Shown: piece after piece, positions 53,218 to 62,318 of the stretch | How positions within the stretch are numbered: the first letter of the stretch is position 1 | Layout of the letters: each line of letters starts with the position of its first letter | NCBI GenBank assembly: GCA_033549365.1 | Contig: JAWSUF010000002.1 | Location: forward strand, 62,001 to 126,000 | Reading direction: 5' to 3' | DNA: 64,000 bases | Source: Acidobacteriota bacterium | GTDB lineage: Bacteria > Acidobacteriota > Aminicenantia > Aminicenantales > Saccharicenantaceae | Notes under the pieces: model-generated | What the model saw: the letters and a program-made list of their open reading frames with translations, nothing else | Told to the model about the DNA's origin: nothing | The model's database searches: none | Made by a program: the position numbers and the translations under genes

Positions 53218-54420
53218 ATGGCCGTCTACGCATGGAAAGGCAAAAACCGCTTCGGAGACATTGTGTCCGGCGAGCGCATGGCCGAATCCCGCGAAGAGCT
53301 GACCCGGAACCTCCAGAAGGAACAGATCGCGGTCATCTCGGTCGCGCCGAAAATCGCCCTGCCGTCCATCCCCTTCCTCAAGCGCGAAAAGGTCAAGCTC
53401 AAGGAGCTTGCGATCTACAGCCGCCAGCTTTCCGTCCTCATCGACGCCGAGTTGCCGCTCATCCAGAGTCTGGGCATTCTGGAGGAACAGCAGAAAAACA
53501 AGTATTTCAAGGAAGTCATCAAAACGGTCAAGGAAGACGTCGAGGCCGGATCGACCCTCCACCAGGCCAAGCGCAAGCACCCCAAGGCCTTCGATGACCT
53601 GTTCTGTAACCTGGTCGCTTCCGGCGAACAGAGCGGATCGCTCGATGTCATGCTCAGGCGGCTGGCCGAGTTCATCGAGAAGATCGTCAAGCTGCGCTCC
53701 CAGGTCCGCCAGGCCATGATCTATCCCTCAGCTATCGTGAGTTTCGCAATCATCATCGCGATCTTCCTCCTTTGGAAGGTCATCCCGGTCTTTACCGGAA
53801 TTTTTCAAGAATTGGGCGCCGAACTGCCGATGCTCACGGCTTTGGTCATGAAGCTTTCGGATTTCGTCCAGAGCTACCTCATTTTTGTCGTGCTGGGCAT
53901 CATTGCCTTTGTTGTGGGGTTCCGATATTTCCGGAAAACGCCCCAGGGCCGCTGGATTGTCGACCGGGCCATTTTAAAAATACCGGTTTTCGGCAATCTC
54001 ATGGAAAAAGTCGCCCTGTCCCGCATGACCCGGACGCTGAGCACGCTGATTTCGGGCGGTGTGCCCATGCTGGAGAGCATGAAGATCACATCGTCGACCG
54101 CCGGCAATGTTCTTCTTGAAAGCCAGCTTCTCGAAGCCCGGAGGCTTGTTTCCGAGGGCAAGAGCCTGACGGAGTCACTCAAGGAAGCCGGGCGCTTTCC
54201 CCTGATGATGACCCAGATGATCAACGTCGGGGAAGCCACGGGTTCCTTGGACGACATGCTGGCCAAGCTGGCCAATTTCTACGACGAAGAGGTCGAGGCG
54301 GCCGTCAATGCGCTTCTCTCGATCCTGGAGCCGGTCATGCTCATTTTCGTCGGCGGCATCGTCGGCACGCTCATTATCTCCATGTATCTTCCGATTTTCA
54401 GCATGCTGTCACAATTCTGA
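53218..54420 (+). CDS. pilC: Type IV pilus inner-membrane platform protein PilC
   Basis: A 400-residue PilC/GspF protein with two T2SSF domains and three membrane helices (about 170-195, 220-240, 375-395). FSRQLSVLIDAELPLIQSLGILE-type and ALSRMTRTLSTLISGGVPMLESM motifs mark the two repeats. It anchors the ATPases at the membrane. Confidence 0.95.
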   Translation: MAVYAWKGKNRFGDIVSGERMAESREELTRNLQKEQIAVISVAPKIALPSIPFLKREKVKLKELAIYSRQLSVLIDAELPLIQSLGILEEQQKNKYFKEVIKTVKEDVEAGSTLHQAKRKHPKAFDDLFCNLVASGEQSGSLDVMLRRLAEFIEKIVKLRSQVRQAMIYPSAIVSFAIIIAIFLLWKVIPVFTGIFQELGAELPMLTALVMKLSDFVQSYLIFVVLGIIAFVVGFRYFRKTPQGRWIVDRAILKIPVFGNLMEKVALSRMTRTLSTLISGGVPMLESMKITSSTAGNVLLESQLLEARRLVSEGKSLTESLKEAGRFPLMMTQMINVGEATGSLDDMLAKLANFYDEEVEAAVNALLSILEPVMLIFVGGIVGTLIISMYLPIFSMLSQF

Positions 54421-54439
54421 AGGAGGACGGGATCGCGAC

Positions 54440-55720
54440 ATGACGGAGGCAAAACGGGCGTCCGGAGGCGTAGAGAGGAACTATCTCCTCTGGTACATCA
54501 TCGTCCGGGGGGTCGTTCTGACCACGGTCCTGGTTTCGACCGTCGTCATTCAACTGGCCGCGCCCGACATCATCCCCATCATGCCGATCTACCTCCTGGT
54601 CGGCGCAGGATACATCCTCTCGGCCTTCTATTTCGCCCTGTATCACTGGAGAAAACTGTTCCATGTCCAGGCCGCCCTCCAGATTATCTTCGATCTTCTG
54701 CTTATCACGGGATTCGTCTACATCTCAGGCGGGATCGCAAGTTCCACCTATTTTCTCTACATCTTCGTCGTCATCGCCGCCGGCCTGGTCGTGTCGGGCC
54801 GTATGGCCTATCTCGCCGCGGCCCTCGCCGCCGTCTTCTTCGGCCTTCTCGTCGACGGCATGTATTTCGGCCTCATTCCCTATTTCCGCCCCGAGCAGGC
54901 CACGGATCTGTCCTTTGGGTCCGTTCTGTTCAGCATCCTCCTGGCCTGGGCGGTCTTTTTCCTGATCGCCTTTCTCGTCAGCGTATTGTCGAGAAATCTG
55001 CGCCGGGCGCAGGCCGATCTCGCTCTTGCGGAAAAGGAGCTTCTCATCAAGGAGAGGCTGGCCGAGGCAGGCCGCATGGCCGCGGGCGTGGCCCACGAGA
55101 TCCGAAACCCCCTGGCCGCAATCTCCGGCGCCGTCCAGTTCTTGGCCTCCGACCTGGTCCTGGAGCCTGACAAGCGGGAACTCATGGACATCGTCGTCAA
55201 GGAGTCGCACCGCGTATCGAAAACGATCGACCAGTTCATGGATTTCGCGGCGCCGCCCACGGAGGTCTTCGTCGATTTCAACCTGAACGACATTGTCGAA
55301 GAGACGCTCAAGATGCTCCGGGCCGCCGGAGACCTGAACGGCGGCATCCGGGTCGAAGGAAATCACGACGGTCCACGTATGGACTTTTACGGAAATCCCA
55401 GCCAGTTCAAGCAGATTTTCTGGAATCTGGCCAAAAACGCCGTCCGGGCCATGCCCGGGGGCGGCACCCTGACCGTGGATTTTCTTCAGCCGGAACGCGA
55501 CCGCATCGGCATCCGCTTCGCCGACACCGGACACGGCATGTCCAAGAAGGACAAGGCCCATCTCTATCAGTCCTTCTATTCCGGTTTCGACCGGGGGCGC
55601 GGCCTGGGCCTGGCCACGGTCCGCCGCATCGTCGATGACTACGACGGCCGGATCGACATCCATTCCGAAGAAAACGAGGGCACCGAGGTTACGATCACGT
55701 TGCCTGTGAGGAAGGCCTAG
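54440..55720 (+). CDS. pilS: Sensor histidine kinase PilS
   Basis: A 426-residue kinase with six hydrophobic helices (residues 18-180) and no large periplasmic domain, as in PilS. The phosphohistidine lies in GVAHEIRNPLAAISG (about residue 219); HATPase motifs NLAKNAVRAM and RGLGLATVRRIVDDY follow. PilS senses pilin in the membrane. AGGAGG lies upstream; the ATG at 54440 was chosen. Confidence 0.92.
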   Translation: MTEAKRASGGVERNYLLWYIIVRGVVLTTVLVSTVVIQLAAPDIIPIMPIYLLVGAGYILSAFYFALYHWRKLFHVQAALQIIFDLLLITGFVYISGGIASSTYFLYIFVVIAAGLVVSGRMAYLAAALAAVFFGLLVDGMYFGLIPYFRPEQATDLSFGSVLFSILLAWAVFFLIAFLVSVLSRNLRRAQADLALAEKELLIKERLAEAGRMAAGVAHEIRNPLAAISGAVQFLASDLVLEPDKRELMDIVVKESHRVSKTIDQFMDFAAPPTEVFVDFNLNDIVEETLKMLRAAGDLNGGIRVEGNHDGPRMDFYGNPSQFKQIFWNLAKNAVRAMPGGGTLTVDFLQPERDRIGIRFADTGHGMSKKDKAHLYQSFYSGFDRGRGLGLATVRRIVDDYDGRIDIHSEENEGTEVTITLPVRKA

Positions 55721-55724
55721 CGCC

Positions 55725-57125
55725 ATGGAACGCCTTCTGGTCATCGACGACGAAAAGAGCATCCTCGACCTCTTGACGGCGGTCTTCAAGAAGGAAGGCT
55801 ACTCCGTCAAAACGGCCTTCTCCGCCCCCCGCGCCCTGGATCTTCTCGAACGGGAGAGCTTCGACCTGGTCATCACCGACATCAAGATGCCCGGCATGAG
55901 CGGCATGGACGTTCTGGCCCGGGTCAAGGAGCGGACGCCGGACATGCCCGTGATCCTGATCACGGCTTTCGGCAGCATCGCTCAGGCCGTCGAGGCCCTC
56001 AAGGCCGGCGCCCTGGATTATATCGTCAAGCCCTTCGACATCGAAGAGCTGAAGATCATCGTGGCCCGCGGCCTGGAAAAGCTGCGGCTCATGGAGGAAA
56101 ACATCCTCCTCCGCCGCGATCTCCGGAACAAATACAGCCTGGAGAAGATGGTCGGCAAGAGCCGGAGCATGCAGGAGATCTACGACCTCATCGAAAAAGT
56201 CGCCGTTTCGGACTCGACCGTGCTGATCACGGGCGAAAGCGGCACGGGAAAAGAGATGGCGGCCCGGGCCGTTCATGGGCTGAGCGCCCGCCGCGACAAG
56301 CCCTTTGTGTCCATCAACTGCGCCGCCCTGCCCGAAAACCTTCTGGAATCCGAACTCTTCGGCCACGTCCGCGGGGCCTTCACCGACGCCATGACCGACA
56401 AGAAGGGGATGTTCGAGGCGGCTCAGAGAGGCACGCTCTTTCTGGATGAGGTCGGGGAAATGTCGCCCTGGACCCAGGTCAAGCTTCTGCGGGCCATCCA
56501 GGAGCGAAGCATCCGCCGGGTGGGCGGCACGGAGGAAATTCCGATCGATGTCCGCATCCTGGCCGCAACCAACCGCGACCTCAAGAAGCGGATCGCCTCC
56601 GGCCGCTTCCGCGAGGAGCTTTATTACCGCCTCAACGTCATCTCTCTCGATATGCCGCCTCTTCGAAACCGGATCGAAGACATTCCTCTGCTCACGGCCC
56701 ATTTTCTGGAAAAGCACTGCACCCGGGCGGGAAAACCCCTGAAGCGCCTGGCCCCCGAAGTCATCGGCTACCTTGAGGCCTATTCCTGGCCGGGGAACAT
56801 CCGCGAGCTCGAAAACGTGATCGAGCGGGTCGTGGCCATCGAAGACCGGGAGACGATCACGGCGGCCTGCCTGCCGCAGGAGATTCTCTCACCCCAGGCC
56901 CGAAGCGAAATCCGTGTGGCCTTGAAGCCGGGGTTCAAGCTGACCGAATACCTGGATGAGCTGACCCGGAAATATGTCATCCAGGCCCTGCAGTCTTCGG
57001 GCGGCGTTTTGCGGCGGGCGGCCCCGCTTCTGGGCGTGAGTTACAGAACGCTCCGTTACCTTGTGGACAAACACAAAATCAACGCATCGGCGGAAGACAA
57101 GGATACGGCGACGGGAAGATCATGA
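55725..57125 (+). CDS. pilR: Sigma-54-dependent response regulator PilR
   Basis: A 466-residue NtrC-type regulator: receiver with phosphoacceptor D52 (LVITDIKMPGMSG), AAA+ domain with GESGTGKE and the sigma-54 contact loop GAFTDA (instead of GAFTGA), and a Fis-type helix-turn-helix at the end. It should activate the sigma-54 promoter 110 bases downstream. It follows pilS after 4 bases. Confidence 0.95.
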   Translation: MERLLVIDDEKSILDLLTAVFKKEGYSVKTAFSAPRALDLLERESFDLVITDIKMPGMSGMDVLARVKERTPDMPVILITAFGSIAQAVEALKAGALDYIVKPFDIEELKIIVARGLEKLRLMEENILLRRDLRNKYSLEKMVGKSRSMQEIYDLIEKVAVSDSTVLITGESGTGKEMAARAVHGLSARRDKPFVSINCAALPENLLESELFGHVRGAFTDAMTDKKGMFEAAQRGTLFLDEVGEMSPWTQVKLLRAIQERSIRRVGGTEEIPIDVRILAATNRDLKKRIASGRFREELYYRLNVISLDMPPLRNRIEDIPLLTAHFLEKHCTRAGKPLKRLAPEVIGYLEAYSWPGNIRELENVIERVVAIEDRETITAACLPQEILSPQARSEIRVALKPGFKLTEYLDELTRKYVIQALQSSGGVLRRAAPLLGVSYRTLRYLVDKHKINASAEDKDTATGRS

Positions 57126-57152
57126 GCGCGATTGGGCGAAAAAAGTGCAATT

Positions 57153-57178
57153 ATTGTCAAATATTGACGATAATTGTC
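57153..57178 (+). promoter_or_regulatory. Three phased ATTGWC repeats, likely PilR sites
   Basis: ATTGTC (57153-57158), ATTGAC (57163-57168) and ATTGTC (57173-57178) recur at exactly 10-base intervals, one helix turn. They lie about 55-80 bases upstream of the sigma-54 -24 element, where activators bind. TGTC is also the core of known PilR sites. Confidence 0.6.
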
Positions 57179-57231
57179 GATAAGGGATTTGATATGTTGC
57201 ACATTATCAGGGGATTCGCAGAAATCTCTCT

Positions 57232-57247
57232 TGGCACGGTTCTTGCA
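57232..57247 (+). promoter_or_regulatory. Sigma-54 promoter of the prepilin gene
   Basis: TGGCACG-GTTC-TTGCA matches the sigma-54 consensus without a mismatch: GG at 57233-57234 and GC at 57245-57246 with 10 bases between. It is 76 bases upstream of the prepilin ATG. Confidence 0.92.
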
Positions 57248-57322
57248 CCTTATGAGGTGTTATGAATAATTTAAACATTGACTTGACCGGGGGGAAACTC
57301 GGCAAGGTGAGGAGGTAAAACA

Positions 57323-57898
57323 ATGTTTAACTTCAAGAAGGCAAAGGGTTTCACTCTCATCGAGCTGCTGATCGTCGTCGCGATCATCGGCATCCTGGCG
57401 GCCCTGCTCATCCCGAATGCGCTGACCGCCATGCAGAAAGCCCGGCAGAAATCTTGCATGAAGGAAATCATGACGATTTCGACGGGAGCCATGGATTACA
57501 TCACGGACAATTCGACTTGGTTACTGGTGGAACAAAGCGGAGACCTCTCACTGGGCAATCAATTTATTACGAATCTTTCCCCATTCTATGTGAGATCGAT
57601 TCCGATTAATGATGCTTGGAATAATCCCTATCAAGTCTATGTTGGCGAGGATGCAAGCGCTGGAATGCTCACTAATGTGGATCCCGATCAAGTTGGAGAA
57701 GAAGATTTTGTCATTTTCAGCGGTGGCAGAGGTGGAATTGGGACGGGAGATTATACGATCACATCGTATGATCCTTTGGATCCAGAAGCGTCCCTCTATA
57801 CTGTACGCACCATGGCAGACTTCAATAACCACTTGGCCGCTTGGTCCGGCAACTGGATCGTCGCACCTCGCACGACAGCCGAATCCCAGCAGCAATAA
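57323..57898 (+). CDS. pilA: Type IV prepilin / GspG-like major pilin
   Basis: A 191-residue prepilin. The leader MFNFKKAKG is cut before F10; the mature start FTLIELLIVVAIIGILAALLIP has glutamate at +5 (E14). The C-terminal domain contains SPFYVRSIPINDAWNNPYQVYV, which resembles GspG/pseudopilin cores. The strong sigma-54 promoter, AGGAGG site and terminator suggest the main pilin of this pilus. Confidence 0.93.
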   Translation: MFNFKKAKGFTLIELLIVVAIIGILAALLIPNALTAMQKARQKSCMKEIMTISTGAMDYITDNSTWLLVEQSGDLSLGNQFITNLSPFYVRSIPINDAWNNPYQVYVGEDASAGMLTNVDPDQVGEEDFVIFSGGRGGIGTGDYTITSYDPLDPEASLYTVRTMADFNNHLAAWSGNWIVAPRTTAESQQQ

Positions 57899-57943
57899 GT
57901 CTGACTTCATTTATTCCGCTTAGATTTATTGAAAACGTGTGAA

Positions 57944-57971
57944 GGGGCGGCTCCGGCCGCCCCTTTTTTTT
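57944..57971 (+). terminator. Rho-independent terminator of the pilin gene
   Basis: GGGGCGGC (57944-57951), loop TCCG, GCCGCCCC (57956-57963), followed by eight T residues. Perfect intrinsic terminator. Confidence 0.95.
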
Positions 57972-58113
57972 GAGTCGCTTTTCAGTATTCAAGAATATTG
58001 CCGCCTGCTGTTTGTTGCGGCTTGGAATAAAATCGGTCCATACGGATAGCTTCATCCCCATCTACGGGAGCGGAAAACATTCAATGAACCCAACTCTTCA
58101 TGTTTCGAAGATG

Positions 58114-58282
58114 TCAAGACGTTTCAAGGTCTTCGAGGCGGCCGGCGTTGCGGAGGCGGGTGTCCGCGGTTGCGAAATAGAGCGAGGCGTCTCCTGAAGC
58201 CGGGCGAAGCGACAGGGCCGAGGCGAGATGCAGGGCGTCGAAGCCCCGGAGCGCGTGTTTTTCGGCAAGATCGCCTGCGGAT
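58114..58282 (-). pseudogene. VapC-type PIN domain, C-terminal remnant
   Basis: On the minus strand the frame reads AGDLAEKHALRGFDALHLASALS... LYFATADTRLRNAGRLEDLE and stops at 58114. This is the C-terminal half of a PIN toxin (conserved ALRGFDALHLASA and FATADTRL). The N-terminal half is replaced by the end of an AbiEii-like gene in another frame. Confidence 0.75.
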
Positions 58283-58800
58283 TTAACCGAGAAGAGAAAG
58301 GAATCCGGACCGGGTCAGGAGATCCGCCTCGGCGGGATCCTCGAGAAGTCTCCGGACATCGTCCTGAACCCGCTTTTCGTCCATGGCTTCGGCGGCCGAT
58401 TTCAGAAATCCTTTCCAGTTTTCGGGAGTCGGCTTGGGACCGGTCCAGCCGCTTTGGGCGAGGGCGTTGTCGAGCATTTCGAGATTGGGCTCGATGCGCG
58501 GTGCGGACGTCAAATACCAAAGCAGGTCATACCAGTCGCGGCACTTGCTGTAAGGCCGGAAGAGAACGGTGTGGATTTTTCCCGCAAACAGCGAGGCGAG
58601 ATCATAATGAAGGATATAGAATAGAAAAAGCGATCTGTGCAAAGTGGTTCTTGATGCGGAGGGCTTCGAACTCCTCCCGTGTTCCCTGAAAGCTTCGGTT
58701 GAGATAGAAGAAATCGTGGTGGCGGATGTCAGGACCGAAACGGCTTCAAAGAAACAGAATTTCAATTCCGCCGGATTCAATAGAGAAGCCAACCCGGATC
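58283..58800 (-). pseudogene. AbiEii-like nucleotidyltransferase toxin, frameshifted and truncated
   Basis: The C-terminal two thirds (HYDLASLFAGKIHTVLFRPYSK..RDWYDLLWYLTS to LLTRSGFLSLLG) reads cleanly on the minus strand from about 58620 to 58283 and matches AbiEii-type toxins. Upstream, the homologous peptide RHHDFFYLNRSFQGTREEFEALRIKNHFAQIAFSIL is in a different frame. So at least two frameshifts are present and the nucleotidyltransferase motif of the N-terminus is missing. Nonfunctional. Confidence 0.7.
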
Positions 58801-59018
58801 TTGATTCATGAGACGAATGATCTGAATGTTGCGTCATCATAGTGGGAGCTTTGTCAAGCAGGGCCTGTGAGAACGCGTTTGTGGGTCGAGTATTTCCGGC
58901 CGGGATGAGCGAAGCCGCCGCCGCGGTTTGATTCCGGTCGTCCGGGCTGTTAGAATTGCTTCTCAGTCGCGTGAATTGAAGATTGAGAGTTCTGTGTCAT
59001 TCGGAAGGAGTTGCTCGC

Positions 59019-60383
59019 ATGATTCACAAGAAGAAATCGGCTGCGGCGATCGGGATTCTGCTCGTGGCGGCTGCGGCGGCTATTTTCATATTCCTGAAGG
59101 GAACGGCCGGGGCGGGCCCGGCATGGGCGGGAACGGATGGGGAGACGCGCGGTAGCCTGCGCGGGGATGCGGAAAGCGGTGTTGAAACGTCCGCATTGAC
59201 CGCCGTTATCGGCGGGCGCGTGCTCACCGGGACGGGACTCGAGATCGAAAACGGCGTCGTTCTCATCCGCGACGGAAAGATCACGGCTGTCGGACCGGCC
59301 GGATCGATCGCCGTCCCGGAAAGTGCGCATGTCATCATAGCGAAAGGGCGAGTCGTTACGCCGGGGCTTATCGATTCCCACTCGCACCTTGGGCTCGGGC
59401 CGTCGGGAGGGATCACCGAAGACAACGAAACGACCGACCCGGTGACCCCCCAACTCCGGATCATCGACTCCATTCACCCTGAAGGCCTCGGTCCGGACCG
59501 GGACCAGTTTAAAAATGCCCTGGCCGAGGGCGTAACGGCCGTTGCGGCCCGTCCGGGAAGCGGCAATGTCATCGGCGGGCAGTCGGCCGTTCTGAAGCTT
59601 CGGGGCGGGACCGTGGACGACATGGTCATCCTGTTTCCCGCCGACATGAAGATGGCGCTTGGCCGGAAAGGCGCTTATGCCGCCAAGGGCGTCATGCCGA
59701 CGACCAAGATGGGGGCCGCCTATCTTGTCCGGAAGGCGCTGGTCGAGGCGGCCGATTACGGTTTTGCGCTGGACCGCTACGAAAAAGAAAAGGCCAAGGA
59801 TCCAAAGGCCGTGCCGCCGCCACGGGACCTCAAGAAGGAGGCCATGCTCAAGGTCGTGCGCCGGGAAATCCCGGTCCATATTCATGTGCACACCTCCGAC
59901 GACATCATGACCGCCGTGCGGCTGGCCGAGGAGTTCAACTTCCTGAGGCTTTCGCTCGGCCATGCCGTCGAAGCTTATAAAGTGGCCGATGAACTGGCCC
60001 GGAGCGGCGTTGCGGTTGTCGTCGGGCCGCAGATGACGACCTATGACGACGAGGGGCGGCTCATCAACCTGGCGGGTTTTCTCCGGGATAAAGGCGTCCA
60101 CGTGGACATCATGTCGGATGCCGACGTCGTTCAGCAGTCCTTCCTCCGCTATCAGGCGGCCGTGGCCGTGAAGTACGGCATGGATCCGGGCGAGGCTCTG
60201 AAAGCGATCACGCTCAACCCGGCCCGAACCATGGGTCTTGAGGGGCGGATCGGAAGCCTCGAACCGGGGAAGGACGCCGACCTGGCCGTTTTCGACGGCG
60301 ATCCGTTCGACATCATGACGCGGACGGTGATGGTCCTCGTTGACGGGAAGGTCGTTTACACGGCGGACAAGGATGGAAAGTGA
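59019..60383 (+). CDS. Secreted amidohydrolase (catalytic member of a pair)
   Basis: A 454-residue metal-dependent amidohydrolase. N-terminal signal/anchor helix (residues 7-27); GGAAGGAG is 8 bases before ATG 59019. The active-site motif is GLIDSHSHLG (HxH), with further histidines in IHVHTSDD, LGHAVEAY and an aspartate in IMSDADVV; the C-terminal GKDADLAVFDGDPF is typical of imidazolonepropionase-like/DUF-type exported amidohydrolases. Substrate unknown. The next gene is its degenerate paralogue. Confidence 0.9.
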   Translation: MIHKKKSAAAIGILLVAAAAAIFIFLKGTAGAGPAWAGTDGETRGSLRGDAESGVETSALTAVIGGRVLTGTGLEIENGVVLIRDGKITAVGPAGSIAVPESAHVIIAKGRVVTPGLIDSHSHLGLGPSGGITEDNETTDPVTPQLRIIDSIHPEGLGPDRDQFKNALAEGVTAVAARPGSGNVIGGQSAVLKLRGGTVDDMVILFPADMKMALGRKGAYAAKGVMPTTKMGAAYLVRKALVEAADYGFALDRYEKEKAKDPKAVPPPRDLKKEAMLKVVRREIPVHIHVHTSDDIMTAVRLAEEFNFLRLSLGHAVEAYKVADELARSGVAVVVGPQMTTYDDEGRLINLAGFLRDKGVHVDIMSDADVVQQSFLRYQAAVAVKYGMDPGEALKAITLNPARTMGLEGRIGSLEPGKDADLAVFDGDPFDIMTRTVMVLVDGKVVYTADKDGK

Positions 60384-60397
60384 AGGGTTGGGCTGAG

Positions 60398-61708
60398 ATG
60401 AGAAAAGTGCGTGCAGCTTTAATCGGGGCGGCGGTCCTGGCTGCGGTTGTGATGAGCGCGGAGACGACAATCGCGGAACAATCCGGGAAAGGCGTGCTTG
60501 TGATCAGGAACGGCCGGGTCGTGCCGATGGCCGGACCGGAGATCGAAAACGGAGTCGTGCTGATCGAAGGCGGCAAGATCAAGGCCGTCGGCGCGGCGGC
60601 CGATGTGCCGATCCCCGATGGGGCGGAGATCGTTGATGCGGCGGGAGGCTGGATTCTGCCGGGCCTCGTTGAGTCGAATGCGGCGATCGGCCTCCGCGAG
60701 ATGTATGGGCCGCCGGGCGGCGACGAGCTGTCCGATCCGGTGACGGCGGGGCTCCGCATTCTCGATGCCCTGAATCCCTTCGACAAGCGGTTCGAACAGA
60801 CGGCCCGGGCCGGCATCACGACGCTCATGATCGCTCCGGGACGGGCCAATGTCATCGGCGCACGGACGGCCGTCGTCAAGCCGAGAGGGAAAACGGCCGA
60901 GGACATGGTTCTCCTGGAACCCGCCGGAATCAAGTTCTCGCTCGGCGAGGGGCCGAAGGATGCCTTCGGAGGCAAGGGCCGCCTGCCGTCGACGCGCATG
61001 GGAAGCGCCTACGTCGTTCGCAAGACGCTGCTGGAGGCGGCCGAATACGGCCGGAAGAGAAAAGAACATGCCGAAAAAGCGGCCGCGGCGGCGAAGGGGT
61101 GGAAGAGCGACGCGGCGCCTGCGCCCCTGACGCGAAATCTGGACCTCGAGCCCCTGGCCGATCTCCTCGAAGGGAAACTCCAGGCCTTTATCGAGTGTCA
61201 TCGGGCCGACGACATCCGGACGGCTCTCCGGCTGATCGACGAATTCGGCTTCCGGGCCGTCCTGGTCGGCGCGGCGGAGGGATACAGGCTGGCCGGAGAG
61301 ATCGCCGAACGCGGTCTTCCGGTCGTCGTCGGGCCGATGGGTGTCGGGTCGAAGCGAATCGAAACGATGAATGTGAAGATCGAAAACGCCGCCCTGCTGG
61401 CTGAAGCAGGAGTTAAGGTGGCACTATCGGCCGAGGACGCTTCTGGTATCGGAACACAGGAGGAGCTTGCCCTGGCCGCGGCGCTGGCCGTCAAGGGCGG
61501 ACTCGACCGCGATGCGGCCCTTCGGGCGGTGACGCTTTCGGCGGCAGAAATCCTGGGTGTTGCGGATCGTGTCGGAAGCCTCGAGCCCGGAAAAGACGCC
61601 GATATCGTCATCTTCACCGGCGACCCGTTCCACTATCTGACGCGCGTCTCCCGCGTCTTCATCGACGGCCACCTTGTCCCCGCTCAGACTGCTGGAAGTG
61701 TTAGATAA
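60398..61708 (+). CDS. Secreted amidohydrolase paralogue lacking metal ligands
   Basis: A 436-residue paralogue of the preceding protein, with a signal peptide (residues 4-26). The position of HSHLG is occupied by SNAAIG, the HVHTSDD site reads CHRADD, LGHAVEAY reads VGAAEGY and SDAD reads SAEDAS. It thus retains the fold (GKDADIVIFTGDPF) but little of the metal site. Likely a structural or regulatory partner of the active enzyme. Starts at 60398; a GTG at 60380 overlaps the upstream stop. Confidence 0.88.
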   Translation: MRKVRAALIGAAVLAAVVMSAETTIAEQSGKGVLVIRNGRVVPMAGPEIENGVVLIEGGKIKAVGAAADVPIPDGAEIVDAAGGWILPGLVESNAAIGLREMYGPPGGDELSDPVTAGLRILDALNPFDKRFEQTARAGITTLMIAPGRANVIGARTAVVKPRGKTAEDMVLLEPAGIKFSLGEGPKDAFGGKGRLPSTRMGSAYVVRKTLLEAAEYGRKRKEHAEKAAAAAKGWKSDAAPAPLTRNLDLEPLADLLEGKLQAFIECHRADDIRTALRLIDEFGFRAVLVGAAEGYRLAGEIAERGLPVVVGPMGVGSKRIETMNVKIENAALLAEAGVKVALSAEDASGIGTQEELALAAALAVKGGLDRDAALRAVTLSAAEILGVADRVGSLEPGKDADIVIFTGDPFHYLTRVSRVFIDGHLVPAQTAGSVR

Positions 61709-61793
61709 TAAACACATTAACGCATTTTAGCCTGCTTTGGCTGCTGGAAGTCACTAATAATAAACGATATATGCTGTTTTAATCTGCTTTGGA
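61690..61793. repeat. 52-bp tandem repeat, two copies
   Basis: Two copies of a 52-base unit (61690-61741 and 61742-61793) share TGCTGGAAGT, ATAATAAAC and TTTTARYCTGCTTTGG at identical offsets. The first copy covers the last codons and stop of the amidohydrolase paralogue. Confidence 0.75.
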
Positions 61794-61894
61794 TGCTTAT
61801 ACAAGTCCGGTAAGAAACCGGTCGGCGGAGATCACATGGACGCCGTCCGAGAAGCGGTGAAACCCGGATTCGCTGAAAGTCAATCTTTTTTGCG

Positions 61895-61947
61895 TATAAG
61901 CAAAATTTTTAGCGCATATTTTTGCTTATAGGCAAATTTATAAGCAA
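61895..61947. repeat. Inverted and direct TATAAGCAA half-sites
   Basis: TATAAGCAAAA (61895-61905), TTTTGCTTATA (61920-61930) and TATAAGCAA (61939-61947) form inverted and direct repeats in an AT-rich strip. It looks like the operator of a lost toxin-antitoxin pair, just before a PIN remnant. Confidence 0.5.
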
Positions 61948-61954
61948 GCAGAAA

Positions 61955-62318
61955 TGCGGTATCGTCTACGCCTACGATACGACCGCGGGCGAAAAACACC
62001 ACAAGGCCCGGCAAAGAACTCTATGTCACGCTGACCCGGAAAATACCCCGGCCTCTGAAGCCGATGCAGGCCCGGGAAATCGTCGAGGACATGTTGACCT
62101 GGGGCGTCGTTGTGAACGACGGCGAATCGGTTCTCATGGCCGTCGATCTCGAAGGCCGGGAAAAGCTCTCGTTTTGGGATGCCCTCGTGGCTGCGGCGGC
62201 GGTGCGCGGCGGCGCCGCCGTGCTTCTTTCCGAAGACCTGACCTCCGGCCGAACTCTCGCCGGCGTCAAAATCAAAAACCCATTTATGTCAAGACCTGAC
62301 GAACCGGATCAGACTTGA
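61955..62318 (+). pseudogene. VapC-type PIN toxin with internal deletion and frameshift
   Basis: The first segment GIVYAYDTTAGEKHHKAR is the N-terminal PIN motif (family VYAYDxxAGEKHxKA). It continues in another frame as KELYVTLTRKIPRPL and REIVEDMLTWGVVV...LSFWDALVAAAAVRGGAAVLLSEDL. The roughly 25 residues that should join them are gone, and the starting methionine and first aspartate are missing. Inactive. Confidence 0.75.

Noticed and set aside
50421-53580. Open frames opposite pilB, pilT and pilC
   Set aside because: Same artefact; no start signals or domains.
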